Below are positions 7,464 to 15,492 of a stretch of 28,422 nt of DNA, piece by piece. Every line of letters begins with the position of its first letter. The stretch's first letter is position 1. Under the pieces are notes generated by a model. The model was not told the DNA's origin, did not search any database, and saw only the letters and a list, made by a program, of their open reading frames with translations. The stretch covers positions 1 to 28,422 of the IMG/VR virus record IMGVR_UViG_3300022687_000027; one strand, written 5' to 3'. The stretch is from a virus. The position numbers and the translations under genes were made by a program.

Positions 7464-8333
7464 TCATGCGTTCAGGTCGAGCATCTCAGCGATGCCAAAG
7501 TTGGTCAGGACGGTGCGGGTGACATCATGGAGCACATCGTTGTAGCGCTCGATCTCGGGGCCGACGCCGACATGGTCTACGACAGTGCGAAAGGGCTTTT
7601 GCCCAAACGGCATGTCCAGAAGGGCTGCGACCGTTTCTGCGATCCGCTCTGGTCGCTGCATTGGCGTCGCCTCGAGCATCTGGGCCAGCCCGGCATTGGA
7701 CATCGCGGGCACGGCGGCAAAGTCGCCGTATTCAGCCTCGCGCGCTGCGTCGTTCGGCGCCACCAGGCCGTCGAAGAACGCTGTCGGCATGGCCCCAGGT
7801 TCGATGATGCAGGACTCGATTCCGAAACCGGAAAGCTCGGTCCGATAGCATTCGACGATGGCTTCCAGCGCCCATTTCGACGCAGAATAGGTGCCGTAAA
7901 ACGGGGTCGCAATTCGCCCAATGAGGCTGGAGGTATAGAGCACGGTTCCCCGGCCTTGCGCCCGCATGTGCGGGAGGGCTGCCCGCATGACCCGCTGAAC
8001 ACCCATGACATTCACGTCGAATACGTGCGCCATGTCGTCCGGGGACATAAGCTCCTGAATGCCGTAAGAACCGATCCCGGCGTTGTTGAACAGGATGTCG
8101 AGCCCGCCCAGTTGCGAAATCGCATCGTCAACACCGCGTTCGGTGCTAGCCGCGTCGGTCACATCCATCTCGACGATTTTTGCGCCTGCGGCCTCAAGCT
8201 CGGCGACAGTCGTGGCGTTCTTTCCGCTGCGACTGCGCACACTTCCGGCAACGGCATAGCCCCTTGCCAGAAGAGCCAGCGCCGTGGGCTTGCCGAAACC
8301 GCCGGCGGTGCCGGTAATAAGAACTTTTTTCAT
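7464..8333 (-). CDS. Short-chain dehydrogenase/reductase (SDR), second copy
   Basis: This 289-aa classical SDR is the first gene of a two-gene leftward operon. The cofactor motif is a variant, TGTAGGFG at residues 7-14. NNAG is at 83-86, the active-site serine near 136 and YSASK gives Tyr149/Lys153. AAGGA lies eight bases before the ATG at 8333. It is clearly related to its downstream neighbour but not a recent duplicate: the two differ through most of their length. SDR genes divergent from an AraC regulator are a common cassette for aldehyde or ketone handling, but the substrate here is unknown. Confidence 0.92.
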   Translation of the reverse strand: MKKVLITGTAGGFGKPTALALLARGYAVAGSVRSRSGKNATTVAELEAAGAKIVEMDVTDAASTERGVDDAISQLGGLDILFNNAGIGSYGIQELMSPDDMAHVFDVNVMGVQRVMRAALPHMRAQGRGTVLYTSSLIGRIATPFYGTYSASKWALEAIVECYRTELSGFGIESCIIEPGAMPTAFFDGLVAPNDAAREAEYGDFAAVPAMSNAGLAQMLEATPMQRPERIAETVAALLDMPFGQKPFRTVVDHVGVGPEIERYNDVLHDVTRTVLTNFGIAEMLDLNA

Positions 8334-8496
8334 CTTTGCGATCCTTCATATCGATACAGACACGATATTCAGGGAAGGCGTGGCAATCTTTCTGATTTGT
8401 CCGGGTTTCTTGCACGATACTCCAGAAGTCGCATATTTCGGTAAGTTATTGATCCTTTGCGTGCTATGGCTTCGGGGCAGAGAAACGGGGGCGGCC
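8334..8496. promoter_or_regulatory. Divergent SDR/AraC control region
   Basis: The 163 bases between the SDR operon and the AraC gene hold an inverted repeat, ATATCG-N9-CGATAT, at 8348-8368, immediately upstream of the SDR start. It is a plausible binding site for the divergent regulator. No convincing -35/-10 pair was identified. Confidence 0.4.
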
Positions 8497-9387
8497 ATGA
8501 TACCTGAAACATTGCTGAATCGCGTGTCATCGATCCTCGATCACTCGGGGGTGCAGCAGGGCGCGCTGTTTCATGAGGACAGCGGGACACACCTGTTGCG
8601 CCATGAGGCTCCCACGGGCCAGAATGCGACCGTCTATCGCCCGTTGCTCTGCCTCATCCTGCAAGGCGCGAAGGACGTCGCAACCGGCGCGAAAATATTG
8701 ACCGTCAGCGCCCGGCAATCCCTGATCGTCAGTCATGCCTTGCCGGTCCTGTCCCGGATCACCCAAGCGACGCCCGAGACCCCTTACATCGCGCTCGTCT
8801 TCCCCCTTGATCTGGATCTGCTCCGATCTCTGGCACCATCGGTGTTGCCGTCGTCTGACAGCAGGCCCTCGGATCCGTTTTCGATTCATCTGTGCAATAC
8901 GGATGAAGAGATCGAAGACGCTTTGCGGCGCTATCTCGGTCAATGCGAAACCGACGCCGCGCGGCGCCTGTTGGCGCCGATCACCGCCCGCGAAATCCAC
9001 GCTAGACTGTTGATGGGGCCGCATGGCGAGACACTGCACAAGCTGCTTTGGCACGAAAGCACGGCCAGCCGCATTTTCCAGGCTACGCGGGATATCCAGA
9101 CCCATCTTGCCAAGGCGATTGTTGTCACGGACCTCGCTCGGGGCGTCGGCATGAGCAGTTCGGCCTTTTTCGAGCAATTCAAGGCCGTTACCGGCACCTC
9201 TCCGCTGCAATATCAAAAAGACCTGCGCCTGCTGCGTGCCCGAGATGAGCTTCAGACATCCAGCGCTAAAGTGTCAGAGATTGCATTCGGGGTCGGATAC
9301 GAAAGCTCGGCGCAGTTTTCGAGGGAGTACTCCCGCAAATTTGGCCGGTCACCACGGCAAGACCGGACCCTCGAGCCAGTTGCGTGA
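8497..9387 (+). CDS. AraC-family transcriptional regulator
   Basis: This 296-aa regulator has an N-terminal AraC-type sensing domain (AraC_N, about residues 15-165) and two C-terminal helix-turn-helix units (about 200-292). The second HTH carries the classic SEIAFGVGYES-x-FSREY-x-KFG-x-SP-signature. The open frame runs upstream to 8284, but the conserved protein begins at the ATG at 8497; upstream residues overlap the SDR promoter region and look non-coding. It diverges from the two SDR genes and most likely activates them, possibly through the inverted repeat at 8348-8368. This pairing is inferred from layout. The inducer is unknown. Confidence 0.9.
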   Translation: MIPETLLNRVSSILDHSGVQQGALFHEDSGTHLLRHEAPTGQNATVYRPLLCLILQGAKDVATGAKILTVSARQSLIVSHALPVLSRITQATPETPYIALVFPLDLDLLRSLAPSVLPSSDSRPSDPFSIHLCNTDEEIEDALRRYLGQCETDAARRLLAPITAREIHARLLMGPHGETLHKLLWHESTASRIFQATRDIQTHLAKAIVVTDLARGVGMSSSAFFEQFKAVTGTSPLQYQKDLRLLRARDELQTSSAKVSEIAFGVGYESSAQFSREYSRKFGRSPRQDRTLEPVA

Positions 9388-9556
9388 CGCCGTTTTGGTC
9401 CCGACCTGGCGTCAGATCTCGAAAGGCTGCAATCAAATTTTCGGCAAGCATGGTCTCGGAACTGACATCTGGCCACATTTATCGGCAGCCCGACTCTCCA
9501 TGGATAACTGGCGTTTTCGCCCCCCTGCTTTTGTCCGGACCCTAAGTTGCTAAACC

Positions 9557-9940
9557 TCAATCGAAAACCCTTTCCGGCTGCTCTACCCACGGCAGCTCCG
9601 CCACACCGCAGAGGTCGAAGATCGACAGCACCGTGGGTTCGCGTCGCAGGACCAACCGTTCGAGCACCGATGGCGAGAGCCATGCCAGCCGGATCACACG
9701 GCTGACATAGCGGTCGGAGATGCCTTCCTCTCTGGCGAGATCGGCGATGGTGTTGACGTCGCCGCGCTCGAGCCTGTGCCGCCAAGCCCACGCGCGGCCG
9801 ATCGCGCGCAGCAGGCGGGCATCCTGGCCGCGATCCATGGCAATCACGATCTCCTTGGGCGGCAGAATGCGTGGGCGGCCGCCGCGATTGCGCATGGTGA
9901 GGGGGATGTGGACGCGGAGGGTTTCGGGCTCTGCCATCAC
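9557..9940 (-). CDS. HTH protein linked to the recombinase module
   Basis: This 127-aa protein has a KorB/ParB-like helix-turn-helix at about residues 55-90, with IADLAREEGISDRYVSRVIRLA. Proteins of this kind are usual partners immediately downstream of DUF2924-linked serine recombinases; the function is not established. The GTG at 9940 overlaps the recombinase stop by four bases (GTGA), and an ATG follows directly at 9937. The C-terminus ends in a tryptophan/glutamine-containing PWVEQPERVF segment. The gene itself looks complete although its upstream partner is broken. A role in DNA binding at the recombination site or in regulation of the operon is inferred. Confidence 0.8.
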   Translation of the reverse strand: MMAEPETLRVHIPLTMRNRGGRPRILPPKEIVIAMDRGQDARLLRAIGRAWAWRHRLERGDVNTIADLAREEGISDRYVSRVIRLAWLSPSVLERLVLRREPTVLSIFDLCGVAELPWVEQPERVFD

Positions 9941-11031
9941 GCCACCTCCGACTTGGCTGGGGCCATAAGGGCGGCAATCGCGCCCAAGCCCTCATGTCGG
10001 AGATCGACCGCTAGCCCGGCGTCGCTGGCGGTGACTCGCGCCACCAGAAGCCTGACCACGCGCGCCTGCTCGGCCGGGATCAGCGCCTTCCACATGTCGT
10101 CGAACTGGGCGAGCGACGCGCTGATCGCTGCCTCGCCAAGGTCAGGCCGATCCTTTCGCAGGGTCCGCGATACCCGCGCGGCAACCTCCGGCGTGCGTAG
10201 CAGGCGGCGGATTTCACCAACCACGGCATCCTCGACCATGCCACCGGGCAGCCGCTGCGGGCCTCGGATCTCGGCCTTGGGCCGTTTCTTGATCGCGTCC
10301 ATCGAGACGTAATAGCGATAGCGCCGCGTGCCTTTCTTGGTGTGGTGCGGGGTCATCGCGACGCCGGTTTCGGTGAAGATCAGCCCGCGCAGCAGCGCCG
10401 GTGAGGGTTCCTTGGCAACGGCAACCCGTTTGACGCGGTTGTTCGCTATTACATGATGGACGTCGTCCCACAGTGTCTCGTCGATGATCGCGTCGTGTTC
10501 GCCGGGATAGGCCGTGCCCTTGTGCACAGCGAGGCCGCGATAGACCTTGTTGTGCAGGGTCTTGAGCAGCGAGGTCTTGTCGTAAGGTCTACCGGTCTTG
10601 GTCAGGATCGCGCGTGCGTCCAATTCGCGGATCACCTCCGCCGTCGAACTGGACCGGGCGTAGAGCGTGAAGATCGTCCGCACCGTCTCGGCCTCGCCCG
10701 GGTCCACGATCAACTTGCGGTCCTTCACGTTATAACCCAGCGGCACCGGCCCGCCCATCCAGATGCCCTTCTTGCGCGACGCAGCGACCTTGTCGCGGAT
10801 CCGCTCGCCGATCACCTCGCGCTCGAACTGAGCAAAGCTGAGCAGGATGTTCAGTGTCAGACGCCCCATGGACGTCGTGGTGTTGAAGGATTGTGTGACG
10901 GACACGAAGGTGACGCCGTGCTTGTCGAAAATCTCGACCAGCTTGGAGAAATCCATCAACGCGCGGCTGAGGCGATCGATCTTGTAGACGACGACGATGT
11001 CGATCAGCCCGTCCTCGATGTCGGCGATCAA
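9937..11031 (-). pseudogene. Truncated large serine recombinase (N-terminal catalytic segment deleted)
   Basis: Recognisable recombinase sequence begins at a LIADIEDGLID segment near 11031 and continues through VVVYKIDRLSR, the recombinase domain, a degenerate zinc-ribbon region and the C-terminus to the stop at 9937. The missing piece is roughly the first 80-90 residues, which should hold the Y-x-R-x-S catalytic serine. Upstream of 11031 the frame is a shadow of DUF2924, which is read in another frame there. A single deletion that removed the end of DUF2924 and the start of the recombinase explains both truncations. The remaining open frame could still be translated from an internal start, but catalysis is not expected. 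Confidence 0.85.
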
Positions 11032-11242
11032 GGGCCAGTTCCTGGATCCGATACCCCAGCCGCAGCTCGAGGTTCTGGCGGCTGGTGTTTGGCGCGGGCG
11101 CGTCAAAGATCGCCGCCCATTTCTCGCGCAGCTCCGGCACGGTCATCGCCTTCAGCGCGACCAGGTCCGCTAGGACAGCGTGGCCCTGCGCAGGGCCAAG
11201 GCCCGTTCTCTTTCCTACTGATTTCATTTTGATTTTCGTCAT
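11032..11242 (-). pseudogene. DUF2924 fragment (C-terminal part deleted)
   Basis: About 70 N-terminal residues of a DUF2924 protein are present. They include MTVPELREKWAAIF and RQNLELRLGYRIQELA, the conserved helices of the family. The sequence then breaks off at about 11032, where recombinase sequence begins in a different frame. The open frame continues to 10730 only as out-of-frame recombinase. The ATG at 11242 overlaps the stop of the small upstream gene by four bases. Compared with the intact DUF2924 at 1656-2063, the C-terminal SLSAVA...GPRFF domain is gone. Confidence 0.85.
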
Positions 11243-11460
11243 TCGTCCTCTCCAACTCGGGTTCGCAACTGGTGACGACGACGGCGAACAAGGGCGAGGA
11301 TGTCCAGCGAACTGTCTCCGTCGTTCGCAGAATTCTCGGTTATTCTCGGAGGGTTGGCGCGATCCACGGCTGCAGCGAGGATCCGGGCGAGTTCTACCAA
11401 ACGCTCATCGGTGGTGAGCTTGTCAGGCGAAGGGGCGAAATTGACGTCGGTATCGGTCAT
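11239..11460 (-). CDS. Small conserved-looking protein of the integration module
   Basis: This 73-aa acidic protein lies immediately upstream of the DUF2924 remnant and is coupled to it by an ATGA overlap. The central segment DERLVELARILAAAVDRA is predicted helical; the C-terminus is basic (ALVRRRRHQLR). Short proteins of this type often precede DUF2924 in recombinase operons, but I know no function. A weak GAGG lies about ten bases before the ATG. The coupling to a recognisable gene is the main reason to accept it. Confidence 0.65.
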   Translation of the reverse strand: MTDTDVNFAPSPDKLTTDERLVELARILAAAVDRANPPRITENSANDGDSSLDILALVRRRRHQLRTRVGEDE

Positions 11461-11646
11461 GGCGGGCGAACCTCAGGAGCTGTTTTGTCCTGTGGTGGCC
11501 GCGATGCGAAATGGATTTCAAGTTAAAACAATGGGTTGTCGTAATGTGTCGAAATTGAGCGCAATGGATCGGGTCCGCAAATTTGTCAGATCAAAGTGTT
11601 CTGGCGGCTGCCATTTATCGGATTGGATTCCGTCGATCAGTACTTA

Positions 11647-13599
11647 TCAATCGGAGGAACCGCTTATCCACTCGAGGGGGATCAGGGCTTTTCCGCCTCG
11701 CCACTTCTCGACGATGGCATCTTGGTACCATTCCTGTTCGATGTCGGCGTGCTCGGTCACAATGATCTGCAGTTCTGGCGCAAGATCCGCAGCGACGTCC
11801 CGGAGCAGCTCGAACAATCGGATGACTGCGGAGCGATCAGAATCTTCAAGGTCCGCGATTGAGCGGTCGTTGGCATTATCCTCCGGGAAGTAGACTTGCG
11901 AAGGCTGGTCTAGAACTAGGATACCAGGAACAGGACGGTCATGGCGAACAAACCAGTTGTGCAAAGCAAGATGCGCAATAACGTGGCAGCCCAGATGGTT
12001 CTCACCACTTCCCATCCGGCTCATTGGGATTAGCCTACCGTCCACATCAGCAACGACTTGCAGTTTGCGAATGTCGAGTCGGTGCGGATGTCCACCCCAC
12101 TCCAACCTCAATCTTTCTGCCCATTTGGTCAAACGGCCACCAATCACCGAAAGGATCGAGTCAATGCGCTCGGAGATGCTGTCCTCTGAGAGTTCTGCTT
12201 CGAGACCGTCGATCTCCCCGCGCAACCGTTCGATTTCCGTACGCAGGCCCGACGTATCTGAAGCGCGCGGCAAGGTCTCGAGGAACAGGCTAATGCGTCC
12301 GAGCACATGGGCCCGACGGGACGCTGTGTCACGAAGTTCTGCCAGTCGCTCATCAGAGCGGTTGAGCGCGTCAAGAGATTGTTTCGTTTCAATGAGGCCT
12401 CGCCGCGTGTCAGCGATCTTAGTCTCCTGCTCCAAGATGACCGCTTCTAGGCCAGGTGTTCGTCGTGAGACGCGCTGAAGCTGTTCAGCGGCCCGAGCCA
12501 TCTCTGTTCGCAGACGGTCGACTGTTGGCACGGCGTCAGGGGTCGATTGTTCACAAAGTGGACAATGAGCTTGGTCGCCCGAATCGAAAAGCCCGAGGCT
12601 CGAGAGACGCGCCACTTGTTCTCCAGCTTCTCGAGAAAAGCTCGAACCGCCGGCGCGCAAGGCCCGCATTTGTTCTAGTTCATCCTCTTGGCGTTGTAGG
12701 AGCGTGCGCAGCTGCGTCCGCTGTCTGTTCAGGCGGTCCAATTCAGTCTGCTCGGGCTGCTGCTCGTAGGCTCGTGACTGTTCTTCAGGATCACCGAGGG
12801 CGGCACTCCTCAAGGCTTCTACCGCCTCATCGAATTTCTCTGAGGCGATTTCACCGTCCAAAAGGCCAATGTCACGGGCCTCTGTCAAAAGAGTCGATGC
12901 TGGGCCTCCGCCGATATCGGACATTGCCTCCGCCTGAGCGAGGCTGCGTTCTGCAGTTCGAAGGCTACGTCTCCGTTCTGTTAGTAACTTCTTCTTCGCA
13001 ACGTCATCGTCAGCGACTGCACCAAGGAAGTAGGGCAACGTGTCTACTATGGCCTGTCGTATCCAGTTATCGGCCGCGCCGTCGAAGAGCACTTCCTTGC
13101 GGGCAATAACGTCTTGGGGCTGGAAAGCGAAAGACAGAGCATGGCTGAACTTCGCGACGAGTGGATCGCGGGTTTGACCCGGCAAGGGGTCGTGCCTGTT
13201 CGCTCCTATGCCCACAACCGATCCGAGGCGCGCCATAATCGTCTCGATGTTAGTAGTGGCTTCAAGGTCGCTCGCGTCCGGTAGCACAACTTCTTCGCCG
13301 ACGGAGTAGAACGCGGCATTTGTGGTGGCTCTATTTGGCGCCGGTGCTTGTCGTGCCACGAAATGCTGCTCAGATCCGGCGATGAGGCGCAAACCGTACC
13401 ACGATACGTTCCCCCTAATTACGCCCTCTGGTACATCGCACTCGCCGCTGCCAAGGCAATAATCGATAATTGGAATAAGGGCCGACTTGCCGGTGCGTGA
13501 TGCACCAGTGACGATGTTCAGCGCCCCAGTCTCGAATGACACGACCCGACGCTGCCCTTTATGGGAATACAATACGATGTCGAGGATCTGCATTGTCAT
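11647..13599 (-). CDS. ABC-3C system ATPase, DUF3732 family
   Basis: This 650-aa SMC/Rad50-like ATPase is the motor component of an ABC-three-component (ABC-3C) system, a class of predicted anti-invader systems. Walker A (GASRTGKS) is at residues 32-39. A long charged coiled coil spans about 200-480, interrupted by CPLC (Cys346, Cys349), which recalls the Rad50 zinc hook. The ABC signature is SGENHLG at 531-537, Walker B is GILVLDQPSQ at 559-568 and a switch histidine sits in VTEHAD near 617. The residue after the Walker B aspartate is Gln, not the usual Glu; as I recall this DQPSQ form is usual for DUF3732. The ATG at 13599 overlaps the preceding stop (ATGA). It is the last gene of the three-gene operon. 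Confidence 0.88.
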   Translation of the reverse strand: MTMQILDIVLYSHKGQRRVVSFETGALNIVTGASRTGKSALIPIIDYCLGSGECDVPEGVIRGNVSWYGLRLIAGSEQHFVARQAPAPNRATTNAAFYSVGEEVVLPDASDLEATTNIETIMARLGSVVGIGANRHDPLPGQTRDPLVAKFSHALSFAFQPQDVIARKEVLFDGAADNWIRQAIVDTLPYFLGAVADDDVAKKKLLTERRRSLRTAERSLAQAEAMSDIGGGPASTLLTEARDIGLLDGEIASEKFDEAVEALRSAALGDPEEQSRAYEQQPEQTELDRLNRQRTQLRTLLQRQEDELEQMRALRAGGSSFSREAGEQVARLSSLGLFDSGDQAHCPLCEQSTPDAVPTVDRLRTEMARAAEQLQRVSRRTPGLEAVILEQETKIADTRRGLIETKQSLDALNRSDERLAELRDTASRRAHVLGRISLFLETLPRASDTSGLRTEIERLRGEIDGLEAELSEDSISERIDSILSVIGGRLTKWAERLRLEWGGHPHRLDIRKLQVVADVDGRLIPMSRMGSGENHLGCHVIAHLALHNWFVRHDRPVPGILVLDQPSQVYFPEDNANDRSIADLEDSDRSAVIRLFELLRDVAADLAPELQIIVTEHADIEQEWYQDAIVEKWRGGKALIPLEWISGSSD

Positions 13600-14096
13600 G
13601 GTGCCACTCCCCACAGCGCCATAATTGTTTCGCTCTGTCCGGCACCTGCGAACCAGCGCCCGACGAAACGTGCCCTCTTCAAACAATCCTTAACCTCGTC
13701 CGTCGTTTCTCGTTCGAAAGACGCCATTGGACGGGGCCGTTGTCTGGATTGGATACCTTCATGGTCCACGTTGAGGAGCCCCTCGCGACACCCGAAGAGC
13801 AGCCCGCTTTTCACCAGTGGCACGAGGGCTGTGGCTCGCTGCGCGAACCCTACGAGAGCGCGTGGATGCGCGCCGAGCCAAGCTGCAAGAGACGTACGCT
13901 TTGAACTCGGAAGGAGGGTTCTAGTTGGCCGGTGCAGAACAGTAGGCAATGCAATGAAGGATAGGGAATAAGGCAAATCCCTGCCACTCTCCGCCCTATG
14001 GCCGTCGGCGCAGGACCATAGCAGCGTAGCAAGAAAGGCGGGATTTAGCAGTCTCGCCTCCTCCATCGGTTGATCGCTCCAAGCCAGCAAACTCAT
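13596..14096 (-). CDS. ABC-3C middle component
   Basis: This 166-aa protein sits between the nuclease-like protein and the DUF3732 ATPase and has the features of the ABC-3C middle component: an N-terminal EEARLLNPAF segment, a central FIALPTVLHRPTR segment and a helical LVPLVKSGLLFG region. These proteins are thought to bridge ATPase and effector. Overlaps of four bases at both ends (ATGA) show strict translational coupling. The start at 14096 was taken because it makes that overlap; the open frame continues upstream only as a shadow of the neighbouring gene. The assignment relies on context plus recognisable family pattern. Confidence 0.78.
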   Translation of the reverse strand: MSLLAWSDQPMEEARLLNPAFLATLLWSCADGHRAESGRDLPYSLSFIALPTVLHRPTRTLLPSSKRTSLAAWLGAHPRALVGFAQRATALVPLVKSGLLFGCREGLLNVDHEGIQSRQRPRPMASFERETTDEVKDCLKRARFVGRWFAGAGQSETIMALWGVAP

Positions 14097-15319
14097 GGGG
14101 CCGCCTCCGGTAAAAGGAGGTGCTTCAGTCGCTCCCGAAACTGAGGATGCCAACCGATTCTCATTTCATCCGCTAGCATGTGCAGCGATCCGCGCGTCAG
14201 GCTCCGCTCAGACACTCTGGACCGGATTGGAAGATCAGCATCCTCTGCCCATTTGCACAATCGCTGCGCTGCCTGCCGGGAGATGTTCTCTGCTGCATCG
14301 GTGCCTATTTCGTCAGCCATTTGATCAAATACGATTGACCATTCTTCCGTGAGGCGTCGTTCGTAACGTTTCAATTCTCCTAATTCGAGCAAGTCTTCGC
14401 GCACCCAGCGCGAACGTTGTGCGAAAGCTCGATAGAAATCCTGAACTGCTCTAAAGATGCGTCTATGATTGACGCCACTAAGTTCCAGCTGCTGTACAAA
14501 CGGGCTGCTAGCATACTCACTCAGGCCCACCTCAACACCAAAGATTTCTTCGTCGACCGGTAATGCCTCCTGATGGAACTGATCGCGCAGATCATCTAGT
14601 TTGAGTTGCAACTCGCCGCTGGCGATTGGATCTGCCATCGGGCTCCGCAGCTGTCTGACGGCGCGATTATACCACCAACCTTCTAGCCTTGTCAGAAGCG
14701 CTTCTCGATGTTGCGGCCGTGCCGCCGACCATATTTCTCGGCGCAGTTCTTGATCCAAGTCGGTGATGTCCGCCATGCCCGGCAGTATCAGAATAGCCGA
14801 GGCCAAAGCGACTCTCTCCGCCTCATCTAGGCTTCGGAACAGCCCGTATCCGACGGAGTTTGTGGCGTTCCCGGAAGTTGTCGCCGTAGCGAGCAGTGAT
14901 CTGACGGCGGCCACAACATCTCGGTCTTGATCCCGCGCTCTAAGGTACGACGCAGCAGATCCTTCACCTACTTGGGCCGTCGTAACGAGAAAGAGTTGTG
15001 AATCGTCAGGGATCGCGCCGCTAGCGCGGCCCTCGATCCAGACACGCAGCGTTTTCCAAAGATCGGTGCTGGCATCAGTCAGGTTGGCCGCGTTGGCCCG
15101 ATGATGCTTCAGCTGCAGTAGCTCTAACGGGGATCCCTGTTGGTCAAAGACGACATCATCAAGCGTCTCGAGAAATACTGAGAAAGTCCGATCTTCGCTG
15201 AGCTTTTGGAGGGCCTGCAGCAGTGCAAACCGCGCCTGGTAAAGATAGCCCAAGGCGGGATCCGCAGCTGAAAACGCTGTCATGCTCGATGCAGGATCTG
15301 GTGCGTCACCCTCACTCAT
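14093..15319 (-). CDS. ABC-3C C-terminal-domain protein with nuclease-like N-terminus
   Basis: This 408-aa protein is the first gene of the ABC-3C operon. Residues 24-37 (GYLYQARFALLQAL), then Glu51 and Asp54/Asp55 (LETLDDV) and Gln69-x-Lys71 (LLQLKHH), reproduce the G-x-x-YQ ... E-x-x-DD ... Q-x-K pattern of Cap4/DUF4297-type PD-(D/E)xK DNA endonucleases. Residues about 180-400 are helical and probably form the domain that docks on the middle component or ATPase. I infer that it is the effector that cleaves DNA on activation. There is no clear Shine-Dalgarno before the ATG at 15319. A possible 59-aa frame just upstream overlaps its start by eight bases and might provide coupling. Confidence 0.75.
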   Translation of the reverse strand: MSEGDAPDPASSMTAFSAADPALGYLYQARFALLQALQKLSEDRTFSVFLETLDDVVFDQQGSPLELLQLKHHRANAANLTDASTDLWKTLRVWIEGRASGAIPDDSQLFLVTTAQVGEGSAASYLRARDQDRDVVAAVRSLLATATTSGNATNSVGYGLFRSLDEAERVALASAILILPGMADITDLDQELRREIWSAARPQHREALLTRLEGWWYNRAVRQLRSPMADPIASGELQLKLDDLRDQFHQEALPVDEEIFGVEVGLSEYASSPFVQQLELSGVNHRRIFRAVQDFYRAFAQRSRWVREDLLELGELKRYERRLTEEWSIVFDQMADEIGTDAAENISRQAAQRLCKWAEDADLPIRSRVSERSLTRGSLHMLADEMRIGWHPQFRERLKHLLLPEAAP

Positions 15320-15491
15320 CGAGTTGTTTCAATATGGTACTTGAACGGTACAATAGGATATTCTCTTGGCGTTGGTTCAATTGATGTATGAAAACCATTT
15401 CTGATCGGAAAATCCAAGCTTTAGATGGCTGATCTATTGTCAAATCCGCCGGTGGCGGGCTTGCATCGTCGATCTGGCGAAACTTGATCAT
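15312..15491 (-). CDS. Possible small upstream ORF before the ABC-3C operon
   Basis: A 59-aa frame begins at an ATG at 15491 and ends eight bases inside the start of the nuclease-like gene. It lies in the gap downstream of the repressor gene. It has no family resemblance and its composition is unremarkable. It also contains a TTGACA box on the minus strand (15443-15438), so the stretch may be a promoter region and not a gene. I list it because the overlap could couple translation to a gene that lacks its own ribosome site. The alternative that it is non-coding is about equally likely. Confidence 0.25.
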   Translation of the reverse strand: MIKFRQIDDASPPPADLTIDQPSKAWIFRSEMVFIHQLNQRQENILLYRSSTILKQLDE

Positions 15492-15492
15492 G

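Noticed and set aside
7416-8444. A 342-aa plus-strand frame over the second dehydrogenase
   Set aside because: It is antisense to an SDR with full catalytic motifs and has no recognisable domain.
9385-9414. Terminator after the AraC gene
   Set aside because: A TGACGCC/GGCGTCA stem exists, but the loop is 16 bases and no T-run follows, so a rho-independent terminator is not supported.
14093-15319. CBASS system with a Cap4 effector
   Set aside because: The nuclease motif set is similar, but there is no cyclic-nucleotide synthase or SAVED domain; the DUF3732 ATPase and middle component point to ABC-3C.
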